Shown here in pieces: positions 1 to 9,655 of a stretch of 64,000 nucleotides of DNA; the stretch's first letter is position 1, and each line of letters begins with the position of its first letter. The position numbers and the translations under genes are program-made. This DNA is from Bacilli bacterium. GTDB lineage: Bacteria > Bacillota_I > Bacilli_A > ML615J-28 > CAG-698. The stretch lies in NCBI GenBank assembly GCA_028691515.1, contig JAQUZE010000008.1, positions 1 through 64,000 of the forward strand, given 5' to 3'. Below the pieces are notes generated by a model. The model did no database searches. It was given only the letters and a program-made list of their open reading frames with translations, and was not told the DNA's origin.

Positions 1-1728
1 ATTGTTGAAACAATTGGTGAATTTGATGAAGATTATGCAACTTATGGAGAAGGCAGTGTAAAAATTGTTTTAAGATTTAATGATCAATTAGAAAGTGGAA
101 CTTATAGATTAGAAACAAGTCTTGCTTCTAATGATTCATATAATGTAAATATAACAAAAAGAATGAGTAATGAAGCAGAATTTAGAGAATTTAAGTTTAA
201 TGATGTAGTTTATGATAGTTTTGGGAAAAGTGAATTAATTAATTATATACCATATGGTATATTTTATAATAGTAATGATATAAATACAAAATTTGTTAAT
301 TTTAATGATGTTGAATCTACTATATTACCTAGTTATTTAGATAGTTATATATTATCTATAAAGGCATTATTAACAAATGTTGATTTTAGTGTTTATATTT
401 ATAATGCAATAACACTTCAACATGAATATAGAATTGTATACACAATTGAAGCCGAAGATGGAACGGAAAAAACATTTACTCATCGATTGATTGAAGAAGA
501 ACCAAATTCATCTATCATAAAATCATTTAAAGATGGTAATGAATTGACTATGCCTATTAATGAATCTAGTTTGCTCAGAGAAGAAACTTCTTTCTTTAGA
601 ATTGAATATGATTTAGCTAATGTTTATTTATATGATAATAGTTTTACAATTGATAGTAATTATATAGGAGATGATCCAAATAATGCAAATTTAAATCAAG
701 CTTACTTTATTAATTATTTTAATAACGGATTTGAAGTTGATTATGATTATTCATCAGCAATTGGAGAATATTTGTTTATTCCTAAGTTTCAACAAGAAAA
801 ATTAATTTATGGACAAGTAGTTAATTGGGAATTTAATTTTGAAACTATGAGTATTACTAAATTAGCTAGTGATGTTAGTAATTTAACAAATATTACTTTT
901 GTATCAGATACTGTTTATGCAGGCTTAAATATTATTATAGATAATGTTATAATTAATGAAGCATCTTATCTTTCTTATCTAGATGCACCAGCTTCAAGAA
1001 AAATTACAGCTCTTCCTTCATCAGGAATAAGTTATAATGAGTATGAGGAAGAACAAAGTTTCTATATAATCGGCCAAGTATATAAAAGTGACTTAAATTA
1101 TTATTCACCATCATTTTATTTGCCGACTGGAGCAATAATAAGAAAAATTATTGATGTAAGTAATGCTGATAATCCTGAATTGCAATCAGTCGATTTATTT
1201 GATGATTTTACTTTTGACATTTCTGGTGAATTTAAATATGTTCAATATAGAGTATATGCTGAAGATTACATTATAGATGATCCAGAATATGGTACACACT
1301 ATACAGATTATTTCATATCTGTTCAAGATATTACTAACAATATATATTTTAATATTATTGTTCTTGTTGACGATAGTGTAGTAAGTTTTGATTTTGAAAA
1401 AGTATATATTACTTTTAATGTTTACCAAGCAGGTCTTGTAAAAAGTTCTATGTCTTTATTTAGTTATTTTGATGGAACTAGAGTAGGTATAAATGAGCAA
1501 TTTAGAAGTTCCACTAGTGGAAATTATATGATTGGTATGGATTTGTCTGAAGAATATGATTTTGAAATAGAGATTTTAACAACTAATGTAAATATTCAAG
1601 GAAAAACAGTGATTATTCCCTCAGAGATTATACCAAGACGTTATGATATGATTTTAAGAATTGTTAATAATAATCAAGAACTAGAATGGGGCCAACAAGA
1701 AATAATTGATTATATTCCTAATATATAA
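1..1728 (+). CDS. C-terminal part of a large putative surface/extracellular protein (5' truncated by window)
   Basis: Frame 1 is open from base 1 (IVETIGEFDEDYATYGEGSVKIVLRFNDQ...) into the tracked ORF starting at 163, so the ATG at 163 is probably internal. Ends at TAA 1726-1728. Confidence 0.8.
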   Translation: MVETIGEFDEDYATYGEGSVKIVLRFNDQLESGTYRLETSLASNDSYNVNITKRMSNEAEFREFKFNDVVYDSFGKSELINYIPYGIFYNSNDINTKFVNFNDVESTILPSYLDSYILSIKALLTNVDFSVYIYNAITLQHEYRIVYTIEAEDGTEKTFTHRLIEEEPNSSIIKSFKDGNELTMPINESSLLREETSFFRIEYDLANVYLYDNSFTIDSNYIGDDPNNANLNQAYFINYFNNGFEVDYDYSSAIGEYLFIPKFQQEKLIYGQVVNWEFNFETMSITKLASDVSNLTNITFVSDTVYAGLNIIIDNVIINEASYLSYLDAPASRKITALPSSGISYNEYEEEQSFYIIGQVYKSDLNYYSPSFYLPTGAIIRKIIDVSNADNPELQSVDLFDDFTFDISGEFKYVQYRVYAEDYIIDDPEYGTHYTDYFISVQDITNNIYFNIIVLVDDSVVSFDFEKVYITFNVYQAGLVKSSMSLFSYFDGTRVGINEQFRSSTSGNYMIGMDLSEEYDFEIEILTTNVNIQGKTVIIPSEIIPRRYDMILRIVNNNQELEWGQQEIIDYIPNI

Positions 1729-1757
1729 GAGACATTTATATGTCTCTTATTTTTTTG
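1727..1757 (+). terminator. Intrinsic terminator
   Basis: AAGAGACAT-ttat-ATGTCTCTT followed by a T run. Confidence 0.85.
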
Positions 1758-1824
1758 TTTGAAATAATATTTAGTGTATTTTTATAATTTTTATAGTATA
1801 ATACACCAATAAGGGGAAAATAAG

Positions 1825-3111
1825 ATGAAACTAAATGAAATACATTACAAAACAATAAAAGAAATAGATGAATTACCTCGTTTCGATATGAAAATGCTAC
1901 CTCTAAAAGCTAAGTGGTATTTAAGACCAGTTAGTTGGCTGTTAAGTTTTCCTGAGAATGTTATTTGTAATACAAAAATACATAAGAAAAATATGCGAGA
2001 ACTAAATAAAGGATATTTATTATTATGCAATCATAATAGTTTTACAGATTTTAAAGTTTTAACGAAAGCAATTTTCCCTAGACCAGCAAATTATGTTGTT
2101 GCTATAGATGGGTTTATTAATAGAGAAAAGTTATTAAGAAATGTTGGGGGAATTTGTAAGAGAAAATTTATATCGGATATAAATATTATTAGACAAATTA
2201 AACATAGTGTTATTGATAATGAATATATTTGTGCATTATACCCTGAAGCTAGATATTCTCTTGTGGGGACAAATGCTATTTTACCACCTAGTTTAGGAAA
2301 GATGATTAAATATTTAAATGTCCCTGTTGCTACTTTTATATGTCATGGAAATCATTTGCGTCAACCTGTTTGGAATCTTCACAAAAATAAAGTAAAAATC
2401 AATGCTTATTTAGAAAGGTTATTAACTTCTAAAGAAATAAAGAAATTATCTGTTGATGAAATTAATGAAAAGATAAATCAAGCATTTATTTATGATGATT
2501 TTAAATACCAAAAAGAAAAGAATATTCATAATTATTATAATAAAAGAGCCGAAGGCTTAAATAGTGTTTTATATCAGTGTCCTAGTTGTCATGTTGAACA
2601 CAAAATGTATACTAAAGATAATTATATTTGGTGTGATGCTTGCGGTAAAAAGTATGAGATGGATACTCTTGGGAGACTAAAAGCTTTGGAGGGTGTCACA
2701 GAGTTTTCACATATTCCTGATTGGTATGAATGGGAAAGAAGCCAGGTAAGAGAGCAAATTGAAAGTGGAAAATACCGTTTAGAAATGAAAGTGGATATAG
2801 ATTCTTTGCCTAATAGCAAAGGTTTTTATAGAATTGGTAAGGGAAGTATTGTTCATGATTATGACGGTTTTAATTTGCATTTTAAAAATGGTGAAGAAGA
2901 ATTAATAATACATAAATCTGTTTTAGAAAATTATAGTATACATATTGAATACAATTATGCTGGAAAAGGTGATGCTTTTAGTTTTTCAACATTTAACGAT
3001 ACATATTACTTATTTCCTATAGATAGAAAAGATATAATTACAAAAATACATTTTGCAGTAGAAGAATTATATAAAATTAAAGCAGAAGAAATTCATAGAA
3101 ATAAAAAATAA
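1825..3111 (+). CDS. PlsC-like 1-acylglycerol-3-phosphate acyltransferase family protein with C-terminal zinc-ribbon-like CxxC...CxxC
   Basis: NHNSFTDF (NHxxxxD-like), YPEARYS; CPSCHVEH...WCDACGKKYE. Confidence 0.65.
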   Translation: MKLNEIHYKTIKEIDELPRFDMKMLPLKAKWYLRPVSWLLSFPENVICNTKIHKKNMRELNKGYLLLCNHNSFTDFKVLTKAIFPRPANYVVAIDGFINREKLLRNVGGICKRKFISDINIIRQIKHSVIDNEYICALYPEARYSLVGTNAILPPSLGKMIKYLNVPVATFICHGNHLRQPVWNLHKNKVKINAYLERLLTSKEIKKLSVDEINEKINQAFIYDDFKYQKEKNIHNYYNKRAEGLNSVLYQCPSCHVEHKMYTKDNYIWCDACGKKYEMDTLGRLKALEGVTEFSHIPDWYEWERSQVREQIESGKYRLEMKVDIDSLPNSKGFYRIGKGSIVHDYDGFNLHFKNGEEELIIHKSVLENYSIHIEYNYAGKGDAFSFSTFNDTYYLFPIDRKDIITKIHFAVEELYKIKAEEIHRNKK

Positions 3112-3132
3112 GCATAAGCTTATTTTTTTTAT
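3101..3132 (+). terminator. Intrinsic terminator
   Basis: AAAAATAAGC-ata-GCTTATTTTTTTT. Confidence 0.75.
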
Positions 3133-3213
3133 TTTATAGAAAAAAATGTTATAATATATTAAAGATTATTTTATATTTGATTTATTAGTTTTACATTTTT
3201 TTGAGGTTTTTTT

Positions 3214-3611
3214 ATGGAAAAAAAAGTTGACTCTAGAAAAGAAATGATTTTTGTGGCAATTAACTCCGTTGAGCATATTTTATGGATTCTTGACAATTAT
3301 TACGACCAGAGACAAGTTGTATTATCATTATTAAAGGAAGTATATAATTGGTACTATAATCAAATTTCTATAAAAAAGGCAAGGTCTTTTGCTTTTCTAG
3401 CGCATGATTATGCAAGAAAAGAAGATATAAAATTTATAAAGTTAATTTATAGAGGAGTGGTCATACTCTGGCTACAGCACATGTTAAAAAACATGGTTTA
3501 ATTGCTTTAGATTATTGCTTAAAAGCAGTTAGAGAATTTACGAAAGAACAAATAATTATTAATCATGAATTAGATTTTCAAAAAAGTTTACTATCTAAAT
3601 TATGTTTATGA
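3214..3611 (+). pseudogene. Frameshifted 'putative immunity protein' (Imm-5-like) family gene
   Basis: ORF 3214-3501 reads well until about 3455, then continues in another frame as ...SGHTLATAHVKKHGLIALDYCLKAVREFTKEQIIINHELDFQKSLLSKLCL* ending 3611. Consistent with a 1-nt deletion near 3450-3456. Confidence 0.6.
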
Positions 3612-3687
3612 TTAATTCTAAATGTAGACTTTAATAAATATATATAATATAATATTTATAAAAATATAAGTAAAAAAGGAGAAAAAT

Positions 3688-4086
3688 ATGCGTCAAACTG
3701 AAAAAATTACGTTAAATTTTAGTAATGGATATCATGGAGAAGTAATTGCACCAAGAGGAACTTTAAATATTGGTACTGAGGAGAATACATTTGCACCATA
3801 TAATTTATTATATGGCGCATTAGGAAGTTGTTATTATGCAACATTTTTATCAATGGCTAAAAAAATGAAATTAGATATAATTGAGGCAAAAGTTGTAATA
3901 TCTGGTGAGAAAAAAGATGATGATATTGCAACGTTAGCTCATGTTTTAGTAGATGTACAAATTAAAAGTCCATCAGATGAAAAGAAACTTATAAGAAGTG
4001 CTGAGCTTGGGGCTAAATATTGTTCTATATATAATACGATTAGTCAAATTGCTGAAATGGAATTAAAAATAGAAATATTGAGGTGA
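3688..4086 (+). CDS. OsmC family protein
   Basis: OsmC-like architecture (YNLLYGALGSCYYATFLSMAKKMKLDI...AELGAKYCSIYNTI). Confidence 0.7.
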   Translation: MRQTEKITLNFSNGYHGEVIAPRGTLNIGTEENTFAPYNLLYGALGSCYYATFLSMAKKMKLDIIEAKVVISGEKKDDDIATLAHVLVDVQIKSPSDEKKLIRSAELGAKYCSIYNTISQIAEMELKIEILR

Positions 4087-4091
4087 TTTCT

Positions 4092-5339
4092 TTGAAAATT
4101 AATTATGAATTAAATGGAGGCATTTTTAGTCCTAAAAATGATATTAAAATAAAATTTTATAAAGATTTATATGATTTTATTAATAAACATTATAATCAAG
4201 TGTTAAAAAAAATAGAGTTTATTGATTTTATTCATTTGGAGCCATATTTAATTGGTAAATATGCGGGTAAATATTTTTTGGAAGAAAAGCCAGGAACAAC
4301 ATTAGAAGATCAAAGCGAAGATTTCTTTATTGGATATTGTTATAAAAACAATATCCATATACATTTAATTAATTTATTAATCTCTTTTTTTGAAAATTGG
4401 AGAACAATTGAGCGTTGTAATGAACTTTATGCAGATGATTTTTTTGCTAGTTCGTGGGCTTCAATGGTAGATACTGCAAAATATTTTAAGTTTGAAACAA
4501 AAGAACAATTAAAAAATAGTAAAGAAGCTCCGCAAATAAAAAATAGCGAAGTTATTTGGAATTTTATGACAACTTATCCTGGGGCAGTTATTGAAACATA
4601 TGATACTAATGAATCAAAAATAGCAGTACCTATTCCTAAAAGAGATAAATATTTGTTTTTGGGGTGGTATAAGGATTCAAAATTTAGGATTTCTTTTAAT
4701 GGCTTAGTAAATAAAAATTTATCTTTATATGCTAAATGGGCTACTGTAGTTAGTCTTCATTCAAATGATGGTTATAATACGTTTGATGAATTGTATAGTG
4801 ATTTTCTTAATGATTTTTCTTTAGTTATTAAAGAAAAAGTTACAAAAGATAGTGTTTTAAATAAAATCCATGGAGAAGTTTGTGATTTTCTTGTAAAGAG
4901 TTATGGTGGTAAATTAAATGCTTTCTTTAGTAATAAAAAAATGTATAATAAATGGATTTGGTTAATAAATTATTTACAAAATAATGTTAATGATAATGTT
5001 GAAAAACAAAAATTTTTGTTTCAAAATAGTAAATTTAATTCTGAACCACAAGTTCGTTATGAATTAAATTCTTTATTTGTTGGTAGATTTCATTTGGCTT
5101 GGCCCAAAACAGTTGATTATAGCGGATCTGGTATTAAAGATGATTTGGTAAATTCTACTGCCTCTTTAATTACTAAAAAGTATATACAATCTGATAAAGA
5201 AATTATTTTACCAAAGAGATTTTCTAATAAAAAAATTATTGGATGGTCTCTTAATAGAGAAGGAACATCGATTATTTTAAAAGCTAATGCGAATACTCAC
5301 GCTTTTAAAATATTATATGCTATTTATGAAAAGGAGTAA
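4092..5339 (+). CDS. InlB B-repeat (Listeria-Bacteroides repeat)-like protein without evident signal peptide
   Basis: LNGG and FLGWYKDSKFRISFNGLVNKNLSLYAKWA motifs. TTG start at 4092 preceded by GAGGTGA; the track start (GTG 4083) overlaps the RBS. Confidence 0.6.
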   Translation: MKINYELNGGIFSPKNDIKIKFYKDLYDFINKHYNQVLKKIEFIDFIHLEPYLIGKYAGKYFLEEKPGTTLEDQSEDFFIGYCYKNNIHIHLINLLISFFENWRTIERCNELYADDFFASSWASMVDTAKYFKFETKEQLKNSKEAPQIKNSEVIWNFMTTYPGAVIETYDTNESKIAVPIPKRDKYLFLGWYKDSKFRISFNGLVNKNLSLYAKWATVVSLHSNDGYNTFDELYSDFLNDFSLVIKEKVTKDSVLNKIHGEVCDFLVKSYGGKLNAFFSNKKMYNKWIWLINYLQNNVNDNVEKQKFLFQNSKFNSEPQVRYELNSLFVGRFHLAWPKTVDYSGSGIKDDLVNSTASLITKKYIQSDKEIILPKRFSNKKIIGWSLNREGTSIILKANANTHAFKILYAIYEKE

Positions 5340-5351
5340 TACTCCTTTTTT
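5328..5351 (+). terminator. Intrinsic terminator
   Basis: AAAAGGAGT-aat-ACTCCTTTTTT overlapping the end of the upstream CDS. Confidence 0.75.
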
Positions 5352-5410
5352 ATAAAAGTAGTAAAGAATATTTATATTAAAATTACAAATTAGTGAAAAG
5401 GGTGATTAAA

Positions 5411-6259
5411 GTGAAAGATACGATTATTATTGGTGGTGGACCTGCGGGTATGAGCGCAGCGATTTATTTAAGAAGATTTCGTAAGGATGTAACTGTTATT
5501 ATGAAAGACTGTGGAGCACTTGGTAAAACTGAAGTTGTGGAAAATTATTACGGTTTTAACACTATTGGTGGTTGTGAATTAGTAAAAAATGGGATAGAAC
5601 AAGCAAAAAAACTTGGAGTCGAAATTATTGAAGATGAGGTTATTAATCTGTCATTTGATGGTAACTATGTTGTAAAAACATCTAATAATGAATATATTTC
5701 TAAAACAGTATTATTAGCAACTGGTTCAAACAGATCTAAACTACGTGTAAAAGGATTTGAAGAATATGTTGGTAGTGGAATCAGTTTTTGTGCTATTTGT
5801 GATGGATTTTTTTATAAGAATAAAAAAATTGCTATTATTGGTAATGGGAAATATATGGAAGAAGAACTGAATGTATTAAAACAATATACTAATGATATTT
5901 TAATATTCACAAATGATACAAAGATTGAAGTTGATGTGGATTTTCCAGTTATAAATTCTTTAATTGTAGAGCTACAAGGTAATGAAAAATTAGAAAAAAT
6001 AATTACTAAAGATAATGAATATTTTGTTGATGGAATTTTTGTAGCAATGGGTACTGCATCAGCATCTGATTTTGCTACAAAAATGGGAGCAGAAGTTTCT
6101 GGGAATAAAATTGTTGTTAATGCTGAACACCAAACTAATATACCAGGGTTATATGCAGCTGGTGATTGTATTGGAGGATTGTTGCAAATTTCTAAAGCTG
6201 TAAGCGATGGAGCTGTTGCTGCCACATCCATTAATAAATATTTAAGAAGTTTGTCTTAA
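5411..6259 (+). CDS. trxB: Thioredoxin reductase-like NAD(P)/FAD-dependent oxidoreductase
   Basis: TIIIGGGPAGMSAAIYL, CAICDGFFY (CxxC), GLYAAGDCIGG. GTG start at 5411 fits better than 5393. Confidence 0.8.
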   Translation: MKDTIIIGGGPAGMSAAIYLRRFRKDVTVIMKDCGALGKTEVVENYYGFNTIGGCELVKNGIEQAKKLGVEIIEDEVINLSFDGNYVVKTSNNEYISKTVLLATGSNRSKLRVKGFEEYVGSGISFCAICDGFFYKNKKIAIIGNGKYMEEELNVLKQYTNDILIFTNDTKIEVDVDFPVINSLIVELQGNEKLEKIITKDNEYFVDGIFVAMGTASASDFATKMGAEVSGNKIVVNAEHQTNIPGLYAAGDCIGGLLQISKAVSDGAVAATSINKYLRSLS

Positions 6260-6309
6260 ATATTAAGATATTTTAGTGTATAATGGTTTTAATTAGAAGG
6301 AGTGAAATT

Positions 6310-7542
6310 ATGAATGAAAAATTATTAAGAAAATTTGCTAATTTAGCTGTTAAAGTTGGAGTTAATATTAAAGAGGGACAATTATTAGTTGTTAATGCTC
6401 CTGTTGAATGTTACGATTTTGTTAGATTGATTGTTGAAGAAGCATATAAGGCAAAAGCAGGAAATGTTGTCGTTAAATGGAATGATGCAGTTACTAGCAA
6501 ACAATATTATTTAAATGTTAGTGATGATGTTTTAAAAGAAATCCCAGATCATATTGTTAAACAAGGACAATATTTTGTTGAAAAGAATGGTGCTTTTTTA
6601 TCTATAGCATCTCCTAATCCTGGATTGATGTCGGATGTAAATCCGATGAAAATGATGATTGCTCAAAAAGCAGCTAATGAAAAGATGTCTTTTTTAAGAA
6701 AATATACGATGAGTAATGGTGGGCAATGGACAGTTATTGCTGCACCAAATTATGAATGGGCAAAGAAAGTATTTCCAGATGCTAAATTTTCTGAAGTTGT
6801 TGATAAATTATGGGATGCAATTCTTGCAGCATCAAGAGTTAGAGAAGATAATGACCCTGTTCAAGAATGGACAGAACATATGGAGCGCTTAGCTGCTCAT
6901 AATAAAAAGTTAAATGAATATAATTTTCAGAAATTGAATTTTAAAAATGATTTAGGAACTGATTTGGAAGTTAAATTAGTTGAAAATCATATATGGGGTG
7001 GCGGTGGAGAAATCGCTCAAAATGGAGTATATTTTGCGCCAAACATTCCAACTGAAGAAACTTTTTCTATGCCACATAAGGATGGCGTTAATGGTAAGGT
7101 AGTTTCAACAAAACCTCTAAATTATTCAGGAAAACTTATTGAAGGTTTTTGGTTAGAATTTAAAGATGGTAAAGTAGTTAAATATCATGCTGATAAAGAA
7201 GAAGATGCTTTGAAAAGTTTGTTAGAGCTTGATGAAGGTAGTAGCAGATTAGGAGAGGTTGCTTTAATTTCGCATGATTCTCCAATATCAAATACGAATA
7301 TATTATTCTATAATACTTTATTTGATGAAAATGCTTCATGTCATTTAGCTTTAGGAAATGCTTATACTATGAATATTAAAGATGGCCATAAATTATCTGA
7401 AGAAGAATTAATTAAAAAAGGTTATAATAAATCAATGACTCATGTTGATTTTATGTTTGGTAGTGCTGATATGAAAGTTATTGGAACAACCCAAGATGGA
7501 AAAGAAGTTACGGTGTTTGAAAAAGGAAATTTTGTATTTTAA
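6310..7542 (+). CDS. Aminopeptidase, M29 (AmpS/PepS-like) family
   Basis: MNEKLLRKFANLAVKVGVNIKEGQLLVV..., C-terminal MTHVDFMFGSADMKVIGTTQDGKEVTVFEKGNF typical of M29. ATG 6310 preceded by AGAAGGAG. Confidence 0.85.
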   Translation: MNEKLLRKFANLAVKVGVNIKEGQLLVVNAPVECYDFVRLIVEEAYKAKAGNVVVKWNDAVTSKQYYLNVSDDVLKEIPDHIVKQGQYFVEKNGAFLSIASPNPGLMSDVNPMKMMIAQKAANEKMSFLRKYTMSNGGQWTVIAAPNYEWAKKVFPDAKFSEVVDKLWDAILAASRVREDNDPVQEWTEHMERLAAHNKKLNEYNFQKLNFKNDLGTDLEVKLVENHIWGGGGEIAQNGVYFAPNIPTEETFSMPHKDGVNGKVVSTKPLNYSGKLIEGFWLEFKDGKVVKYHADKEEDALKSLLELDEGSSRLGEVALISHDSPISNTNILFYNTLFDENASCHLALGNAYTMNIKDGHKLSEEELIKKGYNKSMTHVDFMFGSADMKVIGTTQDGKEVTVFEKGNFVF

Positions 7543-7577
7543 AACAAATATAATTTAATAAAGGGGGAGGTGGTATA

Positions 7578-8696
7578 TTGAAATTATACAATTTTAGGGG
7601 TGAATATATAGAAGATAATAAAGGACCATTGGATTTTTTTATAAAAACTTTAAATGGAATGGCTTATGGACTTTTTGCTACCTTAATTATAGGTACAATT
7701 ATTGCTACTCTAAATCAATATATTATTAAACTCGATGCACTTGAAGAAGTGGCTAACATTGTAAAAGGACTTATGGGCGTAGGAATTGGTTTGGGAGTTG
7801 CTTGGAGCCTAAAATTTGATGGACTTAAATTAATTGTTGGCGCTGTTAGTGGTGGTATAGCTTATAGTATGGCTCCTTATATTGGTGATAATTTCACTTA
7901 TGCTTTTTTAGGTGAATCTATTGCTTTAAGAGCTGATCCATTAGTTATTTATATTACTGTTGTTGGTACTTTATTGTTTATGAAAACAATATTACCTAAA
8001 AAAACTCCTCTAGATATAATTTTAATTCCTCTTGTTGGAATAATATGGGCATTTGCTATAAGCCTTGTTGCAACAATTCCTATAAGTTTAGGAATAAAAG
8101 CAATTGGCACATTTATTATTCTTGCTACAAATATAACTCCATTTTTTATGGGAATAGTAATAGCAGTAGTTATGGGTATGGCTTTAACAGCCCCAATTTC
8201 AAGCGCAGCAATTGCAGTTTCAATTCAACTTGGCACAAATGCAGTGGGTTTTAGTCAGTCTGAGTTACAAATATTGGGAATTGCAGGAGGTGCGGCTTTA
8301 ACAGGATGCTGTGTCCAAATGTTAGGGTTCGCAGTTATGTCTAGAAAAGATAATAATATTGGCACAATTTTATCAGTTGGAATTGGAACTAGTATGTTAC
8401 AATTTAAAAATATTTTAAAAAAACCGATTATTTGGCTACCAACAATTATAGTTAGTGCAATTTTGGGGCCTTTATCTACTGTGTTATTTAAAATGAAGAC
8501 AACTAGTATTGGGGCAGGTATGGGAACTTCTGGCCTTGTTGGTCAGATTTCCACAATAGACTCAATGGGAGTAAATAGTGCATCCATTCTATCAATTATT
8601 ATTTTACAAATTGTCCTACCAATTGTTTTGGTTTTAGTTGTTGATATTATATTTAGAAAATTTGGGTTAATAAAAAAAGGAGATTTAGCCATTTAA
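7578..8696 (+). CDS. Multi-pass membrane protein, PTS_EIIC_2-like sugar transporter subunit IIC family
   Basis: Multiple hydrophobic spans; GMALTAPISSAAIA and GAGMGTSGLVGQI motifs. Confidence 0.6.
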   Translation: MKLYNFRGEYIEDNKGPLDFFIKTLNGMAYGLFATLIIGTIIATLNQYIIKLDALEEVANIVKGLMGVGIGLGVAWSLKFDGLKLIVGAVSGGIAYSMAPYIGDNFTYAFLGESIALRADPLVIYITVVGTLLFMKTILPKKTPLDIILIPLVGIIWAFAISLVATIPISLGIKAIGTFIILATNITPFFMGIVIAVVMGMALTAPISSAAIAVSIQLGTNAVGFSQSELQILGIAGGAALTGCCVQMLGFAVMSRKDNNIGTILSVGIGTSMLQFKNILKKPIIWLPTIIVSAILGPLSTVLFKMKTTSIGAGMGTSGLVGQISTIDSMGVNSASILSIIILQIVLPIVLVLVVDIIFRKFGLIKKGDLAI

Positions 8697-8744
8697 GACA
8701 TGGTTAAGAAAATAGTGTATAATATATAGGAAGGAGGTATTTTT

Positions 8745-9341
8745 ATGCCAACTAATACATTTATTAATTTGTCAAAAGATAAAAGATTAAGAATACTAAG
8801 AGCGGCTAAAAGTGAATTTTCACGAGTACCTCTCGAAAAAGCCGTTATTGCCAATATTGTTAAAAACGCAAAAATTCCTAGAGGAAGTTTTTATCAGTAT
8901 TTTGATGATATTGAAGATTTATATAAATATCTTTTGGATTATTTATATGGTTTTGATAAATATAGATTTGTAAAGACATTAGAGAAAACTGACAATGATG
9001 TATATGAAGCACTAAAATTAAACTTTGCTAATAAAGTAAGTAGTTTAGAAAAAGAAAAAAACAGACAGTTTAGACTTAATGTTATGCAGACAATGATGAA
9101 TTTTCAAAAATCTGAAACTAAGGCTATTGCTCTAAAATATAGTTCTGAAGATTATTTAGAAGAAGATGTTTTACCATTTGAAATGGTAAAAAAAGGAACA
9201 GCAAATAAGTTAAGAGATTTAGTTATGATTATAGGGAAAAATTGTATTTCAAATTATTTGTTAAAAATGATTGGAAAAGAAGAAACAATTAATGATTATA
9301 ATCAATACATAGATTTTTTGAAAATAGAATTTACAAAATAA
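8745..9341 (+). CDS. TetR/AcrR family transcriptional regulator
   Basis: N-terminal HTH: RILRAAKSEFSRVPLEKAVIANIVKNAKIPRGSFYQYFDDIEDLY. Confidence 0.8.
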   Translation: MPTNTFINLSKDKRLRILRAAKSEFSRVPLEKAVIANIVKNAKIPRGSFYQYFDDIEDLYKYLLDYLYGFDKYRFVKTLEKTDNDVYEALKLNFANKVSSLEKEKNRQFRLNVMQTMMNFQKSETKAIALKYSSEDYLEEDVLPFEMVKKGTANKLRDLVMIIGKNCISNYLLKMIGKEETINDYNQYIDFLKIEFTK

Positions 9342-9365
9342 ACCGGTAAAACGGTTTATTTTTAT
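9340..9365 (+). terminator. Intrinsic terminator
   Basis: AAACCG-gtaaaa-CGGTTTATTTTTA. Confidence 0.7.
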
Positions 9366-9417
9366 TAGTATATAGTTATAATATGTGATATAATAGAATT
9401 AATTAAATAGAATAGTT

Positions 9418-9646
9418 TTTGGTTGCATTAAATGCATTAATAGGGAATCTAGTATTAATCTAGAACAGCCCCCGCTACTGTAATTGAGGAGTAAATCTTT
9501 GAAATATCACTGAGAAATCGGGAAGATTAAGATTTATGAGGATACTTAAGTCAGGAGACCTGCCATTTACTAAATGAAGATCATTCCGGAGGGGAAATGG
9601 CTGTTATTTAAGAGAAGAGATAATGCCACCGGAAGGTGGTTTTTTT
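9418..9646 (+). promoter_or_regulatory. Cobalamin (AdoCbl-type) riboswitch with downstream terminator expression platform
   Basis: Conserved blocks GGTTGCAT, AATAGGGAA, ACAGCCCCCGCTACTGTAA, TATCACTG, GGGAAG and B12 box AGTCAGGAGACCTGCC (9549-9564). Terminator GCCACC-ggaa-GGTGGTTTTTTT at 9625-9646; possible antiterminator TTCCGG/CCGGAA. Confidence 0.93.
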
Positions 9647-9655
9647 GGTGGATAT

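Noticed and set aside
1195-1428. Minus-strand ORF and other antisense ORFs (e.g. 5812-6231, 24630-24908, 25208-25447, 30988-31431, 40026-40271)
   Set aside because: All lie opposite confident plus-strand genes, lack RBS/family features, and are expected from AT-rich codon usage.
3214-3611. Programmed ribosomal frameshift
   Set aside because: No slippery heptamer or stimulatory structure recognised at the junction; simple 1-nt deletion or sequencing error is more parsimonious.
4084-4086. TGA = Trp recoding (Mycoplasma code 4)
   Set aside because: TGA ends several intact genes, Trp is encoded by TGG in conserved positions, and RF2 (prfB) is present.
8045-8254. Alternate-frame ORF inside the PTS-like gene
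   Set aside because: N/S/Y-rich out-of-frame translation nested in a clear membrane protein gene.
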